A DNA stretch of 64,000 nt from Tolypeutes matacus (GCA_026826555.1 JAKSZT010054324.1:3290989-3354988); one strand, 5' to 3'; positions 22,771-36,079 are shown, counted from the stretch's first letter. Program-made: numbers and translations. Notes: generated by a model not told the origin, from the sequence alone.

Positions 22771-23774
22771 AATATAAAGGTAGAAGTGTGGATAAATTAG
22801 GTGAGTTAGATGCTGTCTGAGGAAGGTCTGTAGACATGGCCCCAGATTGAATCAAACCCTCTGTTTTACTCAGGTATGTCTCCTGAAGAGCGATGGGTGT
22901 CACACGCTATCATAGCCAGCTTGAATTGGGTTTAAATCATACTAGTAACTCTCTTTACTCTAATACCATTCTTATATGAGGCATTCAAGGCAAGGTAGAA
23001 CATGCTATCAGCATGCATATACCTTCTGGTCTTCCTAACACACTGTTTTCTTTCCTCTTCCTATTTGCTTAGACCCTGCTGTTCTGCCAGAAGCCAGTGA
23101 TAACCGCCATAGAATCCACCTTGAATTTGCATATCACTTGAACTTCATAAAATGAATTCACATCTCTTATCCTACCATCCAGAAAGGCAACTTTCGGAAT
23201 GTCCACCCATTAGTAATGACTTGTAGTCATTATCAATCAGGGAAAAAGAGAAAATGGTGGGCTGTTTTTCACCTCTCTTTCAGGTTTGATTTTGCAGAGT
23301 AGCTGAGATGCTGTTCAACCTGCTCTGTTTCCCAGCTCTATTGGCCTCAGTAACTGCATGAAACAGCAGGGCTTCAGGCAAATATTCAAGCTTATGGCCA
23401 CAGAAATCTGAACAGAATGTCAGTCTCTATGCATTCACGGTAAAACAGGCTCTTCTAACTCACAGGTCTTGTATGTTCTGCCAGGAGACCTGCCCCATGG
23501 CAGCAGAAGCTGTTGCTGCCACTATGGTTGCATAAGGGTTTTGTGAGCTGCAATTTTTCACACCATTAATGCATTGCTTACACCAAGGAGCACAGCTGGC
23601 AACCGTGGGATTGCATTAGAAACTTGAGCAAGAAACCTGACTATCAAGGAGGAAGTAAACAGTGATCATCAGCTAATTCTGCAAGGATCACCATTATAGA
23701 CACTGAGAATTCTTACTTAGGATCCCTAAATTTCTGTGGTATGGTTAATGGTTAATAGCATTTAATTTACACTT
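22771..23774. other. Unique-looking intergenic stretch with an octamer motif
   Basis: No repeat is recognised in about 1 kb. An exact octamer ATTTGCAT (OCT-factor core) is at 23125-23132. Regulatory use is not shown. Confidence 0.35.
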
Positions 23775-23960
23775 ATATTGCTTAGATTCAAATCTTTGTT
23801 CCTCCACTTTCTAGTTGTAAGACTTCAGACAAATTATCCACTCAAAGCCTCAGTTTCCTCATCCTTAAAATAGGGATAATAATGGCAAGTACCTACAGTG
23901 AAGATTAAATGAGAAAATGATTGTACAGTTCCAGGCACAGTACATTATAACTATTTTTAT
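23775..23960 (+). repeat. MIR SINE fossil
   Basis: 'ctttctagttgtaagacttc', 'gcctcagtttcctcatcctt' and 'aaaatagggataataatggc', then 'ttccaggcacagtacatta', are in MIR sense order. Confidence 0.85.
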
Positions 23961-24196
23961 TAACTGTCTTTTATAGGACCCAAGCTAGGGTATCATGCAA
24001 TAGTAAAAAAATTAATGGGTAGAAATTACAGAAAGAGAGATGGGGCTTTAATTTCAGTAAGGCAGCTCTTATAAAGTGCTAAGCACTGCCCTGGAAGAAA
24101 GTACATGCATTCAACAAATATTTACTGAAGACCCACTATGGATGAGGCCCACAGGATACAGTAGTTGTCTGTCACTGGATACATTTCAGTGTGAGC

Positions 24197-24538
24197 CAAG
24201 GGAAGCAGGTGTGGCTCAGGCAACTGAGCTCCCTGCTGGTTCGGATCCCGGTGCCTCCTAAAGAAGACAGCAAGCTGACACGACAGGCAGGCATGGCAAG
24301 TTGACACAACAAGAGACGTGGGGAAGAAAAGGCATAAGGAGAAACACAACAAAGCAGGGAACAGAGGTGGCTCAAGCAATTAGGCACCTCCTTCCCACAT
24401 CAGAGGTCCCAGGTTTGGCTCCTGGTGACTTCCAAAAAAAAAGAAAGCAAGAAAGACGAACAGACACAGCAAGTGAAAAACAAAAAGCGGGTGGGAAAAA
24501 ATAAATAAATAAATAAATAAAATCTTTAAAAAAAAAAA
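24197..24538 (+). mobile_element. Xenarthran tRNA-derived dimeric SINE, full length
   Basis: The first unit has an A-box-like 'gtggctcaggcaactg' and a near-consensus B box GGTTCGGATCC at 24238-24248, the RNA polymerase III promoter elements. A second, more decayed unit starts near 24363 ('agaggtggctcaagcaatta'). The tail is (AAAT)n then A-rich. A 9-bp target duplication AGTGTGAGC lies at 24188-24196 and 24539-24547. Confidence 0.9.
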
Positions 24539-24547
24539 AGTGTGAGC

Positions 24548-24852
24548 TGGGCAGCCACTTGGTAAGAGTAGGAGCCAGCCCAGTACATCTTCTGCCCCAG
24601 AAAAGCTAATGGACCTTCATGGGCTATTCTAGGTAGAGTGTAATCACAATTCTAGGCTGAATAATCAATTTGCACCCACTTGAATCAATCCAAAGTTGTG
24701 TGTGGGCCACTTCATTTTCATAGGTGTATATATTAATAAAGACAGACAAAAGAGAAGGGGAGGGGTGAACAGCACAAAAATTATATAATTGCCTGTTCCA
24801 AATCACTTGAAAGTCTTACCTGAAGAAAACACATCATAATTAAGGCCTCTGG

Positions 24853-24887
<35 letters not shown>

Positions 24888-25427
24888 GCTAGAACAGCTC
24901 GATTGCTTTGCTCCCCAGCACTCTCAGAGGTTTTTTTCTTGTTGTTGTCATTAACTGAAAAGTGTTAATCATTATTTTATGTGCTTTGGTATCACAATAT
25001 GGATGGGGAAATGACCTCTGCACTTGGAGCTTCCTTTTCCATTTATATTAACACTCAAAAGAAGAAGTGGTGCAGAAAAAGGGGTGGGTAGGCAGGGGCG
25101 TTGTGTAAATACCCAAGTCACTGGCATGTATTCAGCACTGTTTCAAGCCAGCCAAACCCTTTCCATCTGACAAGTTCCCAATGCCTTCCCTTAAGGACAC
25201 AGAGAACCTAGGGAATGAGCAGCTGCTAAGCTGAGGAGGTGGCAAGGCAAGCTGACAGCCTAAGCAGAGCATGCGGTTAGTGGGTGAGACTGTACCAGGG
25301 GAAGAAAACTGGCAAAGGAAGGAGAGACTGAAAAAGGCCCACAAGTTACATCCTGAGCCGGCAGCCCACCAAGTGAGCACGAAACAATATGCTCCCAGAT
25401 GTCTCCTTTGTGTTATTCATCTGCAGC
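24548..25427. other. Intergenic stretch; one long T run
   Basis: A 28-base T run at 24857-24884 could be the reversed A tail of an unrecognised minus-strand insert, but I find no matching target duplication. Nothing else is recognised. Confidence 0.45.
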
Positions 25428-25592
25428 CTTGCTTCTCAAACTTGCATATGCATATGAATCACCTGGAAATTGTGTTAACATGCACATCCTGATTCAGTAG
25501 GTTTGGGGTAGAGCTGAAGATTTCTGCATTTCTAACAAGCTCCCAGGGGATTCTGATACTGATGGTATGCAGACCACAGGTAAAGTACTAGG
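25428..25592 (-). repeat. MER5A-type hAT DNA transposon fossil
   Basis: 'cttctcaaacttgcatatgc', 'gaatcacctggaaattgtgt', 'ctgattcagtaggtttgggg' and 'tctaacaagctcccagggga' are the antisense MER5A order. Confidence 0.8.
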
Positions 25593-25812
25593 TCAGTGGT
25601 CAGCAAACTACAGCCTGCAGGCCAAATCTGCCTGTTTTTGTAATAAAGTGTTATTAGAACACAGCCACGCCCATTTGCTTATATAGTGTCTATGGCTACT
25701 TTTGCTACAGTGGCAGAGTTGAGTAATTGTGACTGAGAATTTATGGCCCAGAATGTCTAAAATATTTGCTATCTCGTCCTTTATAGAAAAAAATTTGTTG
25801 AATCTTGTACTA
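25593..25812. repeat. hAT-type DNA transposon fossil
   Basis: It starts CAGTGGTCAGCAAACTACAG and contains 'gccaaatctgcctgtttttg', 'attagaacacagccacgccc' and 'gtctatggctacttttgcta', ending 'aaaatttgttgaatcttgta'. It is a familiar eutherian hAT element whose name I do not assign. The 119-codon minus frame across it is accidental. Confidence 0.7.
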
Positions 25813-28800
25813 AGAAAAAAGAGGAAATGACATTCCATCAGGCTGAAGGAACTTGTATAACAGATTTTTAAAAAATAGGAGGAAAGTTCTTCCTTTGACA
25901 ACAAAGGAAGAATATTTTCATTCAGAGCCTTAGAGGAGGTACATGATCTGTCTAGAAATGAGTTCAAGAAGGAAAAACTCCCTAATACTTGGGAAGAGAC
26001 CCTGGTCCCTTAGAAATATTCTATGAAACATTCTATGAGAAGAAGAACTAGCAAACTAGTTTTAATACATGACTAACTGTCATGTATTATCCAGTGTGGA
26101 CTATATTATGTTAGGTTCAGAACCACACAAGTGTATGACGTCATCTTAGAGCAGATGAAAGTAGCATGCATCTACTCTTCACTATTTCGTCATGGATCCT
26201 TTAGGTGCGAGAGAGTTCTTTATCTTCACTGCGGGACTGATGGCCACAAGAATCCAACCTTAGCTTGTGATGGCAAAACATCCTTTCCAAATTGTTTTCC
26301 CATGTGTTATAACTTTTGATCTTCACTTTAATCCTCCTATATAGGTAAAGTGGTACAATTATTTTTTTTTAACTCTTCTTTGGTATCAGGGGTTCCCTAT
26401 GAGAACCACTCTTTCAGCTCATTACTTTTTCCTCTTCTCAGATTCAAAGTGCAAAGAATGACCAATTCGAGCTGCAAATAATGTCATATTATTCTTAACA
26501 CATTTCTTCAGAAGTTGTTCAAAAGTATAACAAAAATCAGTTGTGGAGCAGCTTTTTGTTAGAATCTCGTATGGAACACTGGTCTCAAATATCCAGAACT
26601 TGCAATTAATCAAGAAGTCAAACATAATTCTGTACTAAGGGGTAAACAACTTTAAATCTTTAAATTGATTTTTCTGTCCCTCCTTTGCTACGAGAAAACA
26701 GAACTAAATACGTATTTATTCTAGTGTTCAGAGTATGGAGATGTACACTCTGTCATGGTATAAAAAAACAAAGAAAGATAAAAAGGTCATAAAGATGTGA
26801 CCAGATATTGAAGCATGGACCTTGGGAAGGAATATCTAAATACTGAGACAAACTATATCCAAAATATTAGGGAACTGGATGTGGACTGGAGGGTAAAGCA
26901 GTTCAATTTGATACAAAGAAGTAATAAAGAAAAATCTCTCAAGGACCTCACAATCTAACCAGAGAGGTAGTCATGAAGAGAAATATTAGCATGGTGTAAT
27001 AAGTGCTAATAGAAAGGCAAATAGGGCATAGGTGTGGCTCAGAGGAAGGCGTGGATATGGCAGGCTGTCATTTCAGAATTTGCTTATGGTCCTTTAAGGG
27101 GAGAAAGAACTAAAGAAGACACAAAATGTTAATGATGAGATTTTACAAAGAAAGTTCTTATGAGGTAGAATTACTCCTCACATAGGAAATAGGAACACCA
27201 AGGCTCAGGATTAATACAGATAAACTAATTAGTGAAGGCAGGAATTATACTGAAGTCTTCTAACTTCAAAACATTGGCTCCTTCTACTGCAATATTAGTT
27301 TTTCAAGGATGTTGATTTTTTTTCAGGGATGATGATGTAATATTGATTATCATGATAGTAATGGTGGTGATGACTGACCATCACAGAGTATGTTTTCTAT
27401 GTGCCAAACCCTGTCTTCCAAAGGACTAGCACCAATGGATGGATATTACATGGTAGATGATTTTAGCTCAATGTTATTAAAGTCTTTCAACTCTTTGGGC
27501 CTGTATAGAATAGAATAATAAGAAATAATGAGCTTTCTCTTAAGAGAAGTGCCTACAATGAAGCTGAATACACACACACAAAAATTGTTTTGCATTGTCT
27601 GAGAGATCAGCTGGATGACTTCTAGAATCCCCTCTAACTCTATGTCCCCTCAAAAAAAGAGTCAATGAATTTTCCAAGACCACACAGTTAGTCACTCAGG
27701 GGACTATATCAGGTAGTCAATGGTCTACATCTCAGTTGACTGCTACTTTTCCTTTTTAATTCTGGTAACATGAAACATAGCTGCCTGTATTATGGTGATT
27801 TAGCTACGAAATATACATGAGAAAGCTGTATGTGTATGAAACAAGATACAGTGAAACCCCAAGGGATGATGTGACCTTTTATTTTATGGCATATTTCAAT
27901 ACTTTTTGATACCATGGTTTCAGTCGCATGTTTTCTTTATGGAATGACCTACCAGTCCAATCCTTTTTTCAGGGTAATTAAAAAAAACACTTACTGGACA
28001 TTTCAGGTCTGAGCCTAGCTCCCCACCAGGAACATAAGTAAATGAAAAGTATTCTATAATGAGCTTGGCACTGCAATCTCAAGGGGTTTTATGCCCACTG
28101 AAGAAGGGGAGATTTGCACGTATGCAACCAACTGCTAGAGAAAAATATAACATCTTCTAAAACAGAGGACCAAAAGCAATGGAATAGACAATAAGTACTA
28201 CAGAAGGGGTGCCAGTATGGAATGGGAATTTTAATAACTTTAATTTTCATGACTCAACCACATTATAGGTAGACTAAAATATCCCTGATAATTGACTAAT
28301 TTATTCTCTCGACAGCAATTTGTTCATCAGTTTACATGCTACATAATCAGAATACAAGAACCACATCCCATTCGAGTGAGATTAGCTGGTCTACTCTGGC
28401 TACATTATGATTTCAACCCTTGTTCCCTGAAATGTTTCTATAATGCAAAGCCCAATGATTTTTTTCTTTCACCTGTGTAGTCGCTAGAGGTGGTGCATCT
28501 GATTTAGTCTCTAAAGCAAGGTAAACAGTGTGGTTTGGAGGTCAACACAGCAGGTTAGAAAGCAATAGAATCATCTGTGCAGCCAAAGCAAGTGCTTAAG
28601 ATTCTTTTGAAACTGACTTTGGTTTTTAGTGCCAGAAAAAGGAAATCAAAGTTACTAGTAATCCTCACCCTTATTCTAAATATAGATTCTCATAAATTAG
28701 TCAAACACAGTTCAAAGAGCTAGTTTATCTCGAGGTTAATCTCAGATGAAAAAGTAATGTTTAATTAATTTTAGTCAAGTTAAAAGGTGGCAGATGTGAT

Positions 28801-29225
28801 TTCTTTCTTTTTGTTTAATTGGAATCTAATTACAAAGAAGTCATTCACTCATTCACTTATTCATTCAGCAAATATTTGTTTAGCTATCTAATCCCTTCTT
28901 TTTTTCTTTTAACTAAAGCAAAATACACTAGAAAGTTCTGCATTCATTTTTTAATTTTAGACATGGGCCTATCTCCCCTGTGATACCACCTTTGTTTTAA
29001 GTGAATATTTAAGGAAATTTACATATTAAAAATTTGCCACCTGTAACCACTCTCAAATTAGCAAAAATGCTAAATCCGTGCTTTGTGAATTCTAAATGAC
29101 TTTGACATAATGAAGCAGCATTACAATTTAGTTAAGAAATGTTTAGGCTAGAAAACTTTCACCATCTAACAAATGGACTTTGTCCCTATATTGCATGCCA
29201 TACTATTATTTTTTTTGTTCCCCAA
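25813..29225. other. Intergenic stretch, mostly unrecognised
   Basis: Possible weak MIR (antisense) lies at about 27150-27260. Otherwise AT-rich sequence without genes; the longest frames are under 70 codons. Confidence 0.45.
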
Positions 29226-29398
29226 GATTAGTAGTTCTCAAACTAGCCTGTGCATGAGAATCACTGTGAGAACTTTTAAGATGCCTGGTTTTCACTACCA
29301 GAGAAACTGATTTAATTTGCCAGGGGTCAAGCTCAGGTTTTGCTCCAGCACCCTAAGTGTTCCAAGCGGACAGCCAGGACTGAGAACTTCTACTATAA
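29226..29398. repeat. MER5-like hAT fossil, degraded
   Basis: 'tagtagttctcaaactagcc', 'gcatgagaatcactgtgaga' and 'ctgagaacttctacta' suggest terminal inverted repeats of a MER5-like element. Confidence 0.45.
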
Positions 29399-29399
29399 A

Positions 29400-29935
29400 C
29401 TGTGAGAATACAAACATCTCATTATATCCCTTCTCTGCTGATCACCCGTCAATGCTTCCTCACGACTGCTGGATAAAATCCGGAATTTCTTGCCCTCTGA
29501 GATCTGGTCCCTGCCTACTCCTCCACCTCCTCTCAGCCCCTCAGTCATGGGCTTCCTGTGCTGCAGGCCTTGACACCTCCATTCTCAATCTGCACTCTAG
29601 TCTGTGGCGCAAGCTATTCCTTTGCCAGGAATTCTCTTCCCCCTCCTCACATGTGAAGACCCCACCTACCCACCCAACCTGGCCATTTTTACTGATCTTT
29701 AGTTTTTATTGAAATGTCACTTCCTTAGTTAGAATTTGTTTTTACCCTTCCCCATGACGCACATCCTAAAACACATTTCCCTGACATCCCTAATACCTTA
29801 CTGTTCATTACATGGAGACTCCAGGGGTGTTGAGGACAGGAACTTGTCAATCTTCTTTACTGCTATGCCCCCATTACCTAACAAAGTAAGTGGTACTTAA
29901 TAGGAGTTCAATGACTATTTGTTATTGAATTAGTA
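29400..29935 (+). repeat. L2 LINE, long 3' fragment
   Basis: 'gctggataaaatccggaatt', 'gatctggtccctgcctactc', 'tcctttgccaggaattctct' and the tail 'ggacaggaacttgtcaatct' to 'ttgttattgaat' follow the L2 3' end. The 131-codon frame at 29317-29712 is a decayed passage through it, not a gene. Confidence 0.75.
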
Positions 29936-30690
29936 AGGGTTCCAGTCAGAAAAAAAGAAACCACACCAGAGAAAATTTAATATAAAAAAAATCTTAACTA
30001 GTAAAAGGTAATTAATTATTAAATGGGTTAAAGACTCACAGCGAATTGTAGCAGCAGTTACTAACTCTAGGGTGAAGGAGAGTATGCAAGGAAAGAACTA
30101 AAAATGTGGAAGTGCACCCTTCATCATCAGGGCTGCTTTGATTAAGACCTTGTTGGAGAGGGTTTGGCTTCAACATGCTGAATAGCAGGGAACTTTGCGG
30201 GCTGCTGTGAGCCACAGATGGTCTGCAGCAAGTCAGATGCCAGGGTCCTGCTGAAGTTTGCTGGGGTGTCAAGGGGTTTGGCTGGGGGTTGCTGAGCTTT
30301 GCAAGGAGTTTACTGGGGTCCACAGGAAGCAGCTCAGTTGATTCCAGTTGGTCTGCCAGAAGCCTCCTACTGAGGTGCTAGATAATCTCACTGAAGACTG
30401 AGTGCCACTGAGCCTTCCACTCACTGCTGGACACAGCCATGTGGTCAGAGGAAGAGAAAAGCACACAGGAAATGCTTCCCTTTCTTTGCTGTGCCTGGTG
30501 TCCCTCTAGCCCCCTCTCTTGACAAAACCTAATATTCAAACAAAACCCAGCACACAAAAGTAAAATGTTTATAGGGTCCAGCTCCCAAGTCATAGAGCCA
30601 GTGGACTTAAAGCTGAGAGGCAATCAACAAGCAAAAACAAAGAAAATATGAATCCCTTCCAAATGTAATATCCAACACAGATTCAAAAGA
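29936..30690 (-). repeat. Unnamed LTR-like interspersed repeat
   Basis: It begins 'ttagtaagggttccagtcag' with 'aaaccacaccagagaaaatt' and later 'ttactaactctagggtgaag' and 'cacagatggtctgcagcaag', a layout I associate with eutherian LTR fossils in antisense. Family and ends are uncertain. Confidence 0.4.
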
Positions 30691-33639
30691 AAAGATGAAA
30701 GCTTGGCATTCATTTTCTACTATTACATTCTCATTATCTCTTCTTATTCTATTTACAGTTTGAAGCCCAAATCATATTGATGATTGTCATTTCATCTATG
30801 CTTATAAAGTTGCGCTTTTCTCACCTCTGATCTAAAAAGGTCATGTAACTTGAGAAAAGGCATTGGATTAGAAATTTGGTGGTTTTACTTATCTGTGAGA
30901 TAGACATTAAAACCCTTCTATTACACTTTTCAGAAGATTCTGGTAGATTCACTGTTGCAAGCAGTGAAAAAGCATAAACCAGAAAAAGTAAATTAATTGG
31001 GATATTGCTTGTCGTACTTCCGTGTCATTAAAAATATCTGAGTGACAAATGAAAGCTTTGATGCAAAAATTAGAGCACAGAATTGCAAACAGGAGAGGAA
31101 TGTGGTGCATGCCACCCACTTCCTGTCCTGCACAACAATAGACCTTACAATCAATCATTCGTACTATTCTCTCCCTCAGAGCCTACATGTCACCCAGTCA
31201 TTCTTAGCAGAGTCCTCTAAGCAGGGAATATTAACCTAATAGTATTGCGATGAGAGGCAAAATTTATTTGCCATCCTGGAATAGAAATCATTCTGGTAAA
31301 GAAGGGGTTTGATTATCTTAGACTATTCTATTTCAATTCTAGTTCCCCACTTGTTCCATCATGAAACCTGAGCTGATTGACCACAGAACTGCAATTGTTT
31401 CTAGATCTCCTCTTAACAGACAGCAATTCATCAGGTTGGCTTTCCTAGGGGAAGAGCCCAAGATTGGAATTCTTTGCAAGAGATTGGTTGAGAGAGCACA
31501 CTCAGGAGATAGGGAGTAACTCAGGACTGGGCAGGGGAGAGCAGCTGAGCAAAGATGACTTCTCACCTGGAACCTTTTGTCAGCCTGAACCCAAACTTTG
31601 GAGACTCTGGAAAAAAAACTGCACAAGGTCCTCTCACATTTGTATCCTGGGTTGATCAGTCACTGGCTGGGCATTGTGGGGTGGGGGTGTTGCAAGAATC
31701 GGTGGGGAAGAGGGTGTTCGAGGGCAGTAACTTTCCAGGGAAGTCGGGAGAAGGGAGAGCTGTGAGACTTTGGCAGCCAACATTCACGGCAGCTGGAAAG
31801 AAGAGGAGTTGGACACCGCAGAGCTTTTACCACAGTGCCTTCCCCTTTCCTCCTTTCATATTGTGATCTTAAGGCTTTAGTACAGGGATCCTAAACTTAA
31901 ATGCCGACGGGAAACGGCATACAAATGAAAGAGATGGGCTGTATGTGTAGAAAAGAAGTTCTCTACTTTAAAAAGAAAAAAGCACCAGTGCAAGTGCAAT
32001 AATAAATAACAGCATGAGGTGACTTTGGATCAGGGAGAGAATAGGGAGAGGTAGAGACTGGCTAGTTGGAGCGAATGCTCAGGTCTGAACTGTGTTTTCA
32101 TGGTGGAATATGGATTCGGCATTAGTAGATGTTCCATTTTTTAAGAAAAGCCAACAATCTTAATTTTGATATGAAAATTCTCAATTTCTGACAGCCCCAA
32201 GTTTTGAAAAAATCATCATCATTTAAAATTAAAAAAACATTGTTCACAGGTCATTTGGCCCATGGGCAACTAACTTGCAATCTCAACTTTAGGCAAGTAA
32301 TAAAAACACAGCTACTCTCCACAAAACATTTCCCACATTTTTGGAGTCAAATACTAATAAGTAGAAAACAGCAAACCAGCATCTTTTCCCACTGTATTAT
32401 AGAAATCTAAATATCAAAGGTAGTATGGGATGTACCATAGAGCCAAGTTATTAGGAAAAGAAAAGACCCAAAGCACACGAGAAACTCTCCATTGGCCCAA
32501 GGGAAATTCATGAAGCTGTGTATCTTAACTTTTTGGTGGGATATTAGACCTCTGTGAGATCTGATTAAAGCCATGGTCCCTCTTTTCAGAAATATGTGCA
32601 CATGTTGAAGTGCATTCATACACATTTGCATGCAGTTTCAGAGGGTTTGTGGGCCCCCTGTTGCCCTTGGGTGGTGCCCAGGTTAGGAGCTCCTGACTCA
32701 GAGGCAGGGAAGTATAAGATGCAGCAAAGGGAGGTAAAGATGGCATCACACAGAGAAAAGGAACTGCAGTCAGTCACTTCCTCTTGCCTTTGCAAAGAAA
32801 GAGATGAGCAGCAGGTTTCAAAAAGCTTCTAGGAATCTAAGTACCCCTATGAGGTGAATGCTGAGGAGGGAGGATGCTAAAAGCATGGAGGATGATGCTC
32901 CAGGTGAGGCTGGGAAGGCGATTCCAAAGAGACCCAGGCTCTTCAACCTCACAAGGGAAGTAAGGACAGCCCAGATTGGCATTTTGGTGGCATGAAAGAT
33001 TCGGCTTCCTGACAAAGTGGCTGATTTGATGTTTATTTAATTTTATTTCTGAAAGCTAAATAAGGCAATTAAAACAAACACTTTGTTAAGAGACATTGTT
33101 AGGAGTGAGGGAGTGGGGATTAGGCCAACCCCAGCCATGTCTGTGATACAAAGTACCTGTGGCAGGTGCTGGACACTGGTGCTACACTCAGATGTCATCA
33201 CGGCCACATGCTGGCTGCCAGTCAGTGGAAAACAAAGGGTACCACTAAACCCAATTCCGAAATCTGGAGCCTGTGCACACCCGTTGCTGGAGGCCACATT
33301 GCAAGCACCATCCTGATGCAAACTCTTTCCACCATTCTCCGGCCGCGACTCTGAGCATCTTGATTTTTCTGTGCCTCAATTTTCTACTCTGTAAAATGGA
33401 ACTATAGTGGCCATCAAGCAACAAATATTATTGAATGCAAGGTACAGAGCCCTGGATAAAATGAGTAGCCTCCCTTCCATGCCAAAGAATGTGCATAAAC
33501 GTGGTTGGAATCTGCTGGGAAAGCAATGATGTTACCTGGCTACCCTACAAATACGCCACTGATGCTGGAAGAGGTATCTGCTTGGTTCAGGTTTTCTACC
33601 ACACTCCTCCCTTCCTTTTAAAATGTGCAAAATAAAAGC
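30691..33639. other. Intergenic stretch with no recognised feature
   Basis: No repeat or coding frame is recognised in nearly 3 kb. Frames up to 103 codons (31555-31866) show no domain or codon-like pattern. Confidence 0.45.
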
Positions 33640-34260
33640 CCTCATTTTTATTTTTAGTAAAACAGAGAATCTTCATTACTATTTGGTGTGTCCTCACTGA
33701 GACCCAAACATATAGATTTCCTTGGGCTCTTTAATTGCAGAAGCAATTTTAAACTCTGTCAACATCGGCCTTATTAACCCAGATGGTGTTAATTTAGCAC
33801 AGTTCTCTTCTCTGCTTAGCATCAGTGTTTCCTTTGCATTAAACAGGAGTTAGTTTCTTATTCCGAATCCTACCACCTTCCCCTCAAAACATGCACTTTC
33901 TACTAACAACCTGCATGGCATGAGATGAGCTCATGGGGATGAATTGAAATCCCTCAGGAGGTAGAAAAATGCACACCCATATCCCACACATCTGCCTGAA
34001 TCCAGAGGGTCGCTGCCATTAAGGAACAACGCAATTCACACTGTTTCAATATCGCTGTGTTTCTAGATGCTTCCCAGTAAATACCACTCCTGACAGTCAC
34101 CTATAATTGATTATCCTGGTTTGTCCAGCAGCTTCTGTTGCTTTTATTTGTAATGAAACTGAGAACTCGATTCTCAGCAACCTCCCAAGGTCTCTTAGAG
34201 ACTATTTCATAAAATTAAAGTTTTTCTCTTATAAAAAACTTTTTCTCCCAAAGTCCATAG
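33640..34260. other. Repeat-free block rich in homeodomain-type TAAT cores
   Basis: 'tttaattgcagaagcaattt', 'gtgttaatttagc', 'tataattgattatcc' and 'aaaattaaag' give many ATTA/TAAT cores in sequence without visible repeats. This is the texture of a conserved non-coding element, but conservation cannot be tested here. Confidence 0.25.
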
Positions 34261-34339
34261 GTTAGAATCAAGCCCTGCTTGATATTTGTCTGGGAGGCAT
34301 TAGGCTACATACATCCAGACTGCTTAATGAGGCAGTAAA

Positions 34340-34605
34340 GAGCAACAAATATTTCTTGAGCAGGTTTTAGGCACCTGGCACTGTTCAATGGACTTTACAT
34401 AGGAAATGTTGTTCAGTTTTAGTCTCACAACCAACCTCAGGGAAAGGTGCTACTGCCAGCATCTTGCAGCCCAAAGAAACCTCAGGGAGGTTCCCTGGCA
34501 TCATCCTAATTGGAAAGAACACAAGTTTGGGGCCAGGTTTAAATCTTTGCTCTGTCTCTTACTAGCTACGTGACCCAAGGCTGAAAGTCAGTTTCCTCAG
34601 GCCTA
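34340..34605. repeat. Two MIR fragments in opposite orientation
   Basis: 34340-34490 reads antisense MIR ('caggttttaggcacctggca', 'cacaaccaacctcaggg'). 34517-34605 reads sense MIR ('ttactagctacgtgacccaa', 'gtcagtttcctcagg'). Confidence 0.55.
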
Positions 34606-34903
34606 CAACAGAACAATGGAACACTCCAGACTAGCTGGGACTCTTTGACTTCAAAGCATCTCTGAGATGCTCCACAGCAGCCTGATACCCACAAGCAGCT
34701 CTAGGACCCTGTGGAAGACTGAACCATAGTTGCATTTGTAGAATTTGTCTTTTGTTTCCCTGAACAAGTGTATTATTGTCTTAGTGTTTTATACACACAC
34801 TTCATTATGTGTGCATAATAGTCCATTTAAAAATGGACCCTATTGACATATATGAAGGTATAACTACACGGTCCCACTCAGTCCATTCAAAGACCACAGA
34901 GGC

Positions 34904-35739
34904 TGAGAGTGACAAAGTTGGACTCAACTATGTCTTCCCTGCACATGGCTCATCTGTCCCTTCTATTCAAACCTATACTTGGTGCTGGAGTTTGAAGGTG
35001 TACATCCAGAGACTAGAGTCTTTGGGCTGTCCATGTGCCAGCTGGCCCAGAGACTTGGTGGAGCTGCAACTCCTGTTCTACAGCTCACTGGACTCACCCA
35101 GGACAACTGGCGGGGAGATGCTGATGGACAACAGCCATCCCAGGGATTGGAGAGAGCCTGCAGCTGCAGGCAGGATAGTCCCATCCATCTTCCCCGTAGG
35201 ATATAAACCCCCTCTCAACTGGAGATGGAGTGGACGTCACCATCCCAGACTCCTCAGGATGGGGGGAAGAGCTATAGACTAGAGTGGACTTACTGGTATT
35301 CTGCTATAGACATATTATGATTCAAGCAATGGAAGAAACTACAACATTGATGTGGAGCCAGTGGCCACTGGAGGCTCTGGGGGCAGGTAGAGGGAAAAGC
35401 AGTTGTAATACAGGGGCTTTTTCAGGACTTGGGAATTATCCTGAGTGACATTGCAGCAACAGAGATAGGACATTTTATATCAGCATATAGCATGCAGAAC
35501 TGTGTGGGAGAGAGTGTGGTCTACAATGTGAACTGTGGTCCATGCTTAATGGCAAAACCCCAGGATGTGTATATCAATTGCAGTTAATGTGCCACACTAA
35601 TGAAGGATGTTTATGTGGGAGGTTGGGGGGGGGGTATGGGAGGTGGGGCACAGAGGAATCCCTATGTTTTTTTGTGTAACATTTATGTAATCTAAGTACC
35701 TTAAAAAAAAAAAAAAAGTTTAAAAAAATAAACGATAAA
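34904..35739 (+). mobile_element. LINE-tail-like retroposon, copy B
   Basis: An 836-bp copy of the same family as 10350, 44921 and 56389. It is 5' truncated and ends in an A tail from about 35702. The target duplication is 15 bp with one mismatch: AAAGACCACAGAGGC (34889-34903) and AAAGACCACGGAGGC (35740-35754). It lacks the 3' extension of copies A and C. The 157-codon frame at 34809-35282 crosses the insertion boundary and is not a gene. Confidence 0.85.
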
Positions 35740-36079
35740 AAAGACCACGGAGGCAAGACCCAGACTGATGATACCCTGAGGCAGTTGGTAATCACACCCA
35801 TGACTTCTTCCGGTTCCACTCAATTACTGCAAATGCTTTGTTTCTCTGAATATTGACATACAATTTTCCATGCCTGTCTTCCTTTCCTGGTCTTTGTCTA
35901 CTTATTGGCTGGAAAATCGATGTATGCACTCTACTCTTGCGCCTAATGAATCTGACAAGATTGAGGAAACTAACATTTCTGTGCCACAATTTCCTTGACT
36001 GCTGAAAGGTCTAGTTACAATCGAAGCTCCCTGTTTACCATGGCCTTGTTTTCCACTTCAACCCAAAGGCATCAGCAAT

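Noticed and set aside
24238..24248. A tRNA B-box-like GGTTCGGATCC as a possible tRNA gene
   Set aside because: It lies within a dimeric SINE with A tail and target duplication; no cloverleaf-length tRNA gene is present.
24857..24884. A 28-base T run as a possible retroposon tail
   Set aside because: No target duplication or recognisable element body could be paired with it.
27020..27045. 'ggtgtggctcag', resembling the start of the xenarthran SINE
   Set aside because: Only about a dozen bases match; there is no B box, second unit or tail nearby.
34809..35282. A 157-codon plus-strand frame
   Set aside because: It starts in host flank, crosses the target duplication of retroposon copy B at 34889-34903, and continues in non-coding repeat; it cannot be a conserved gene.
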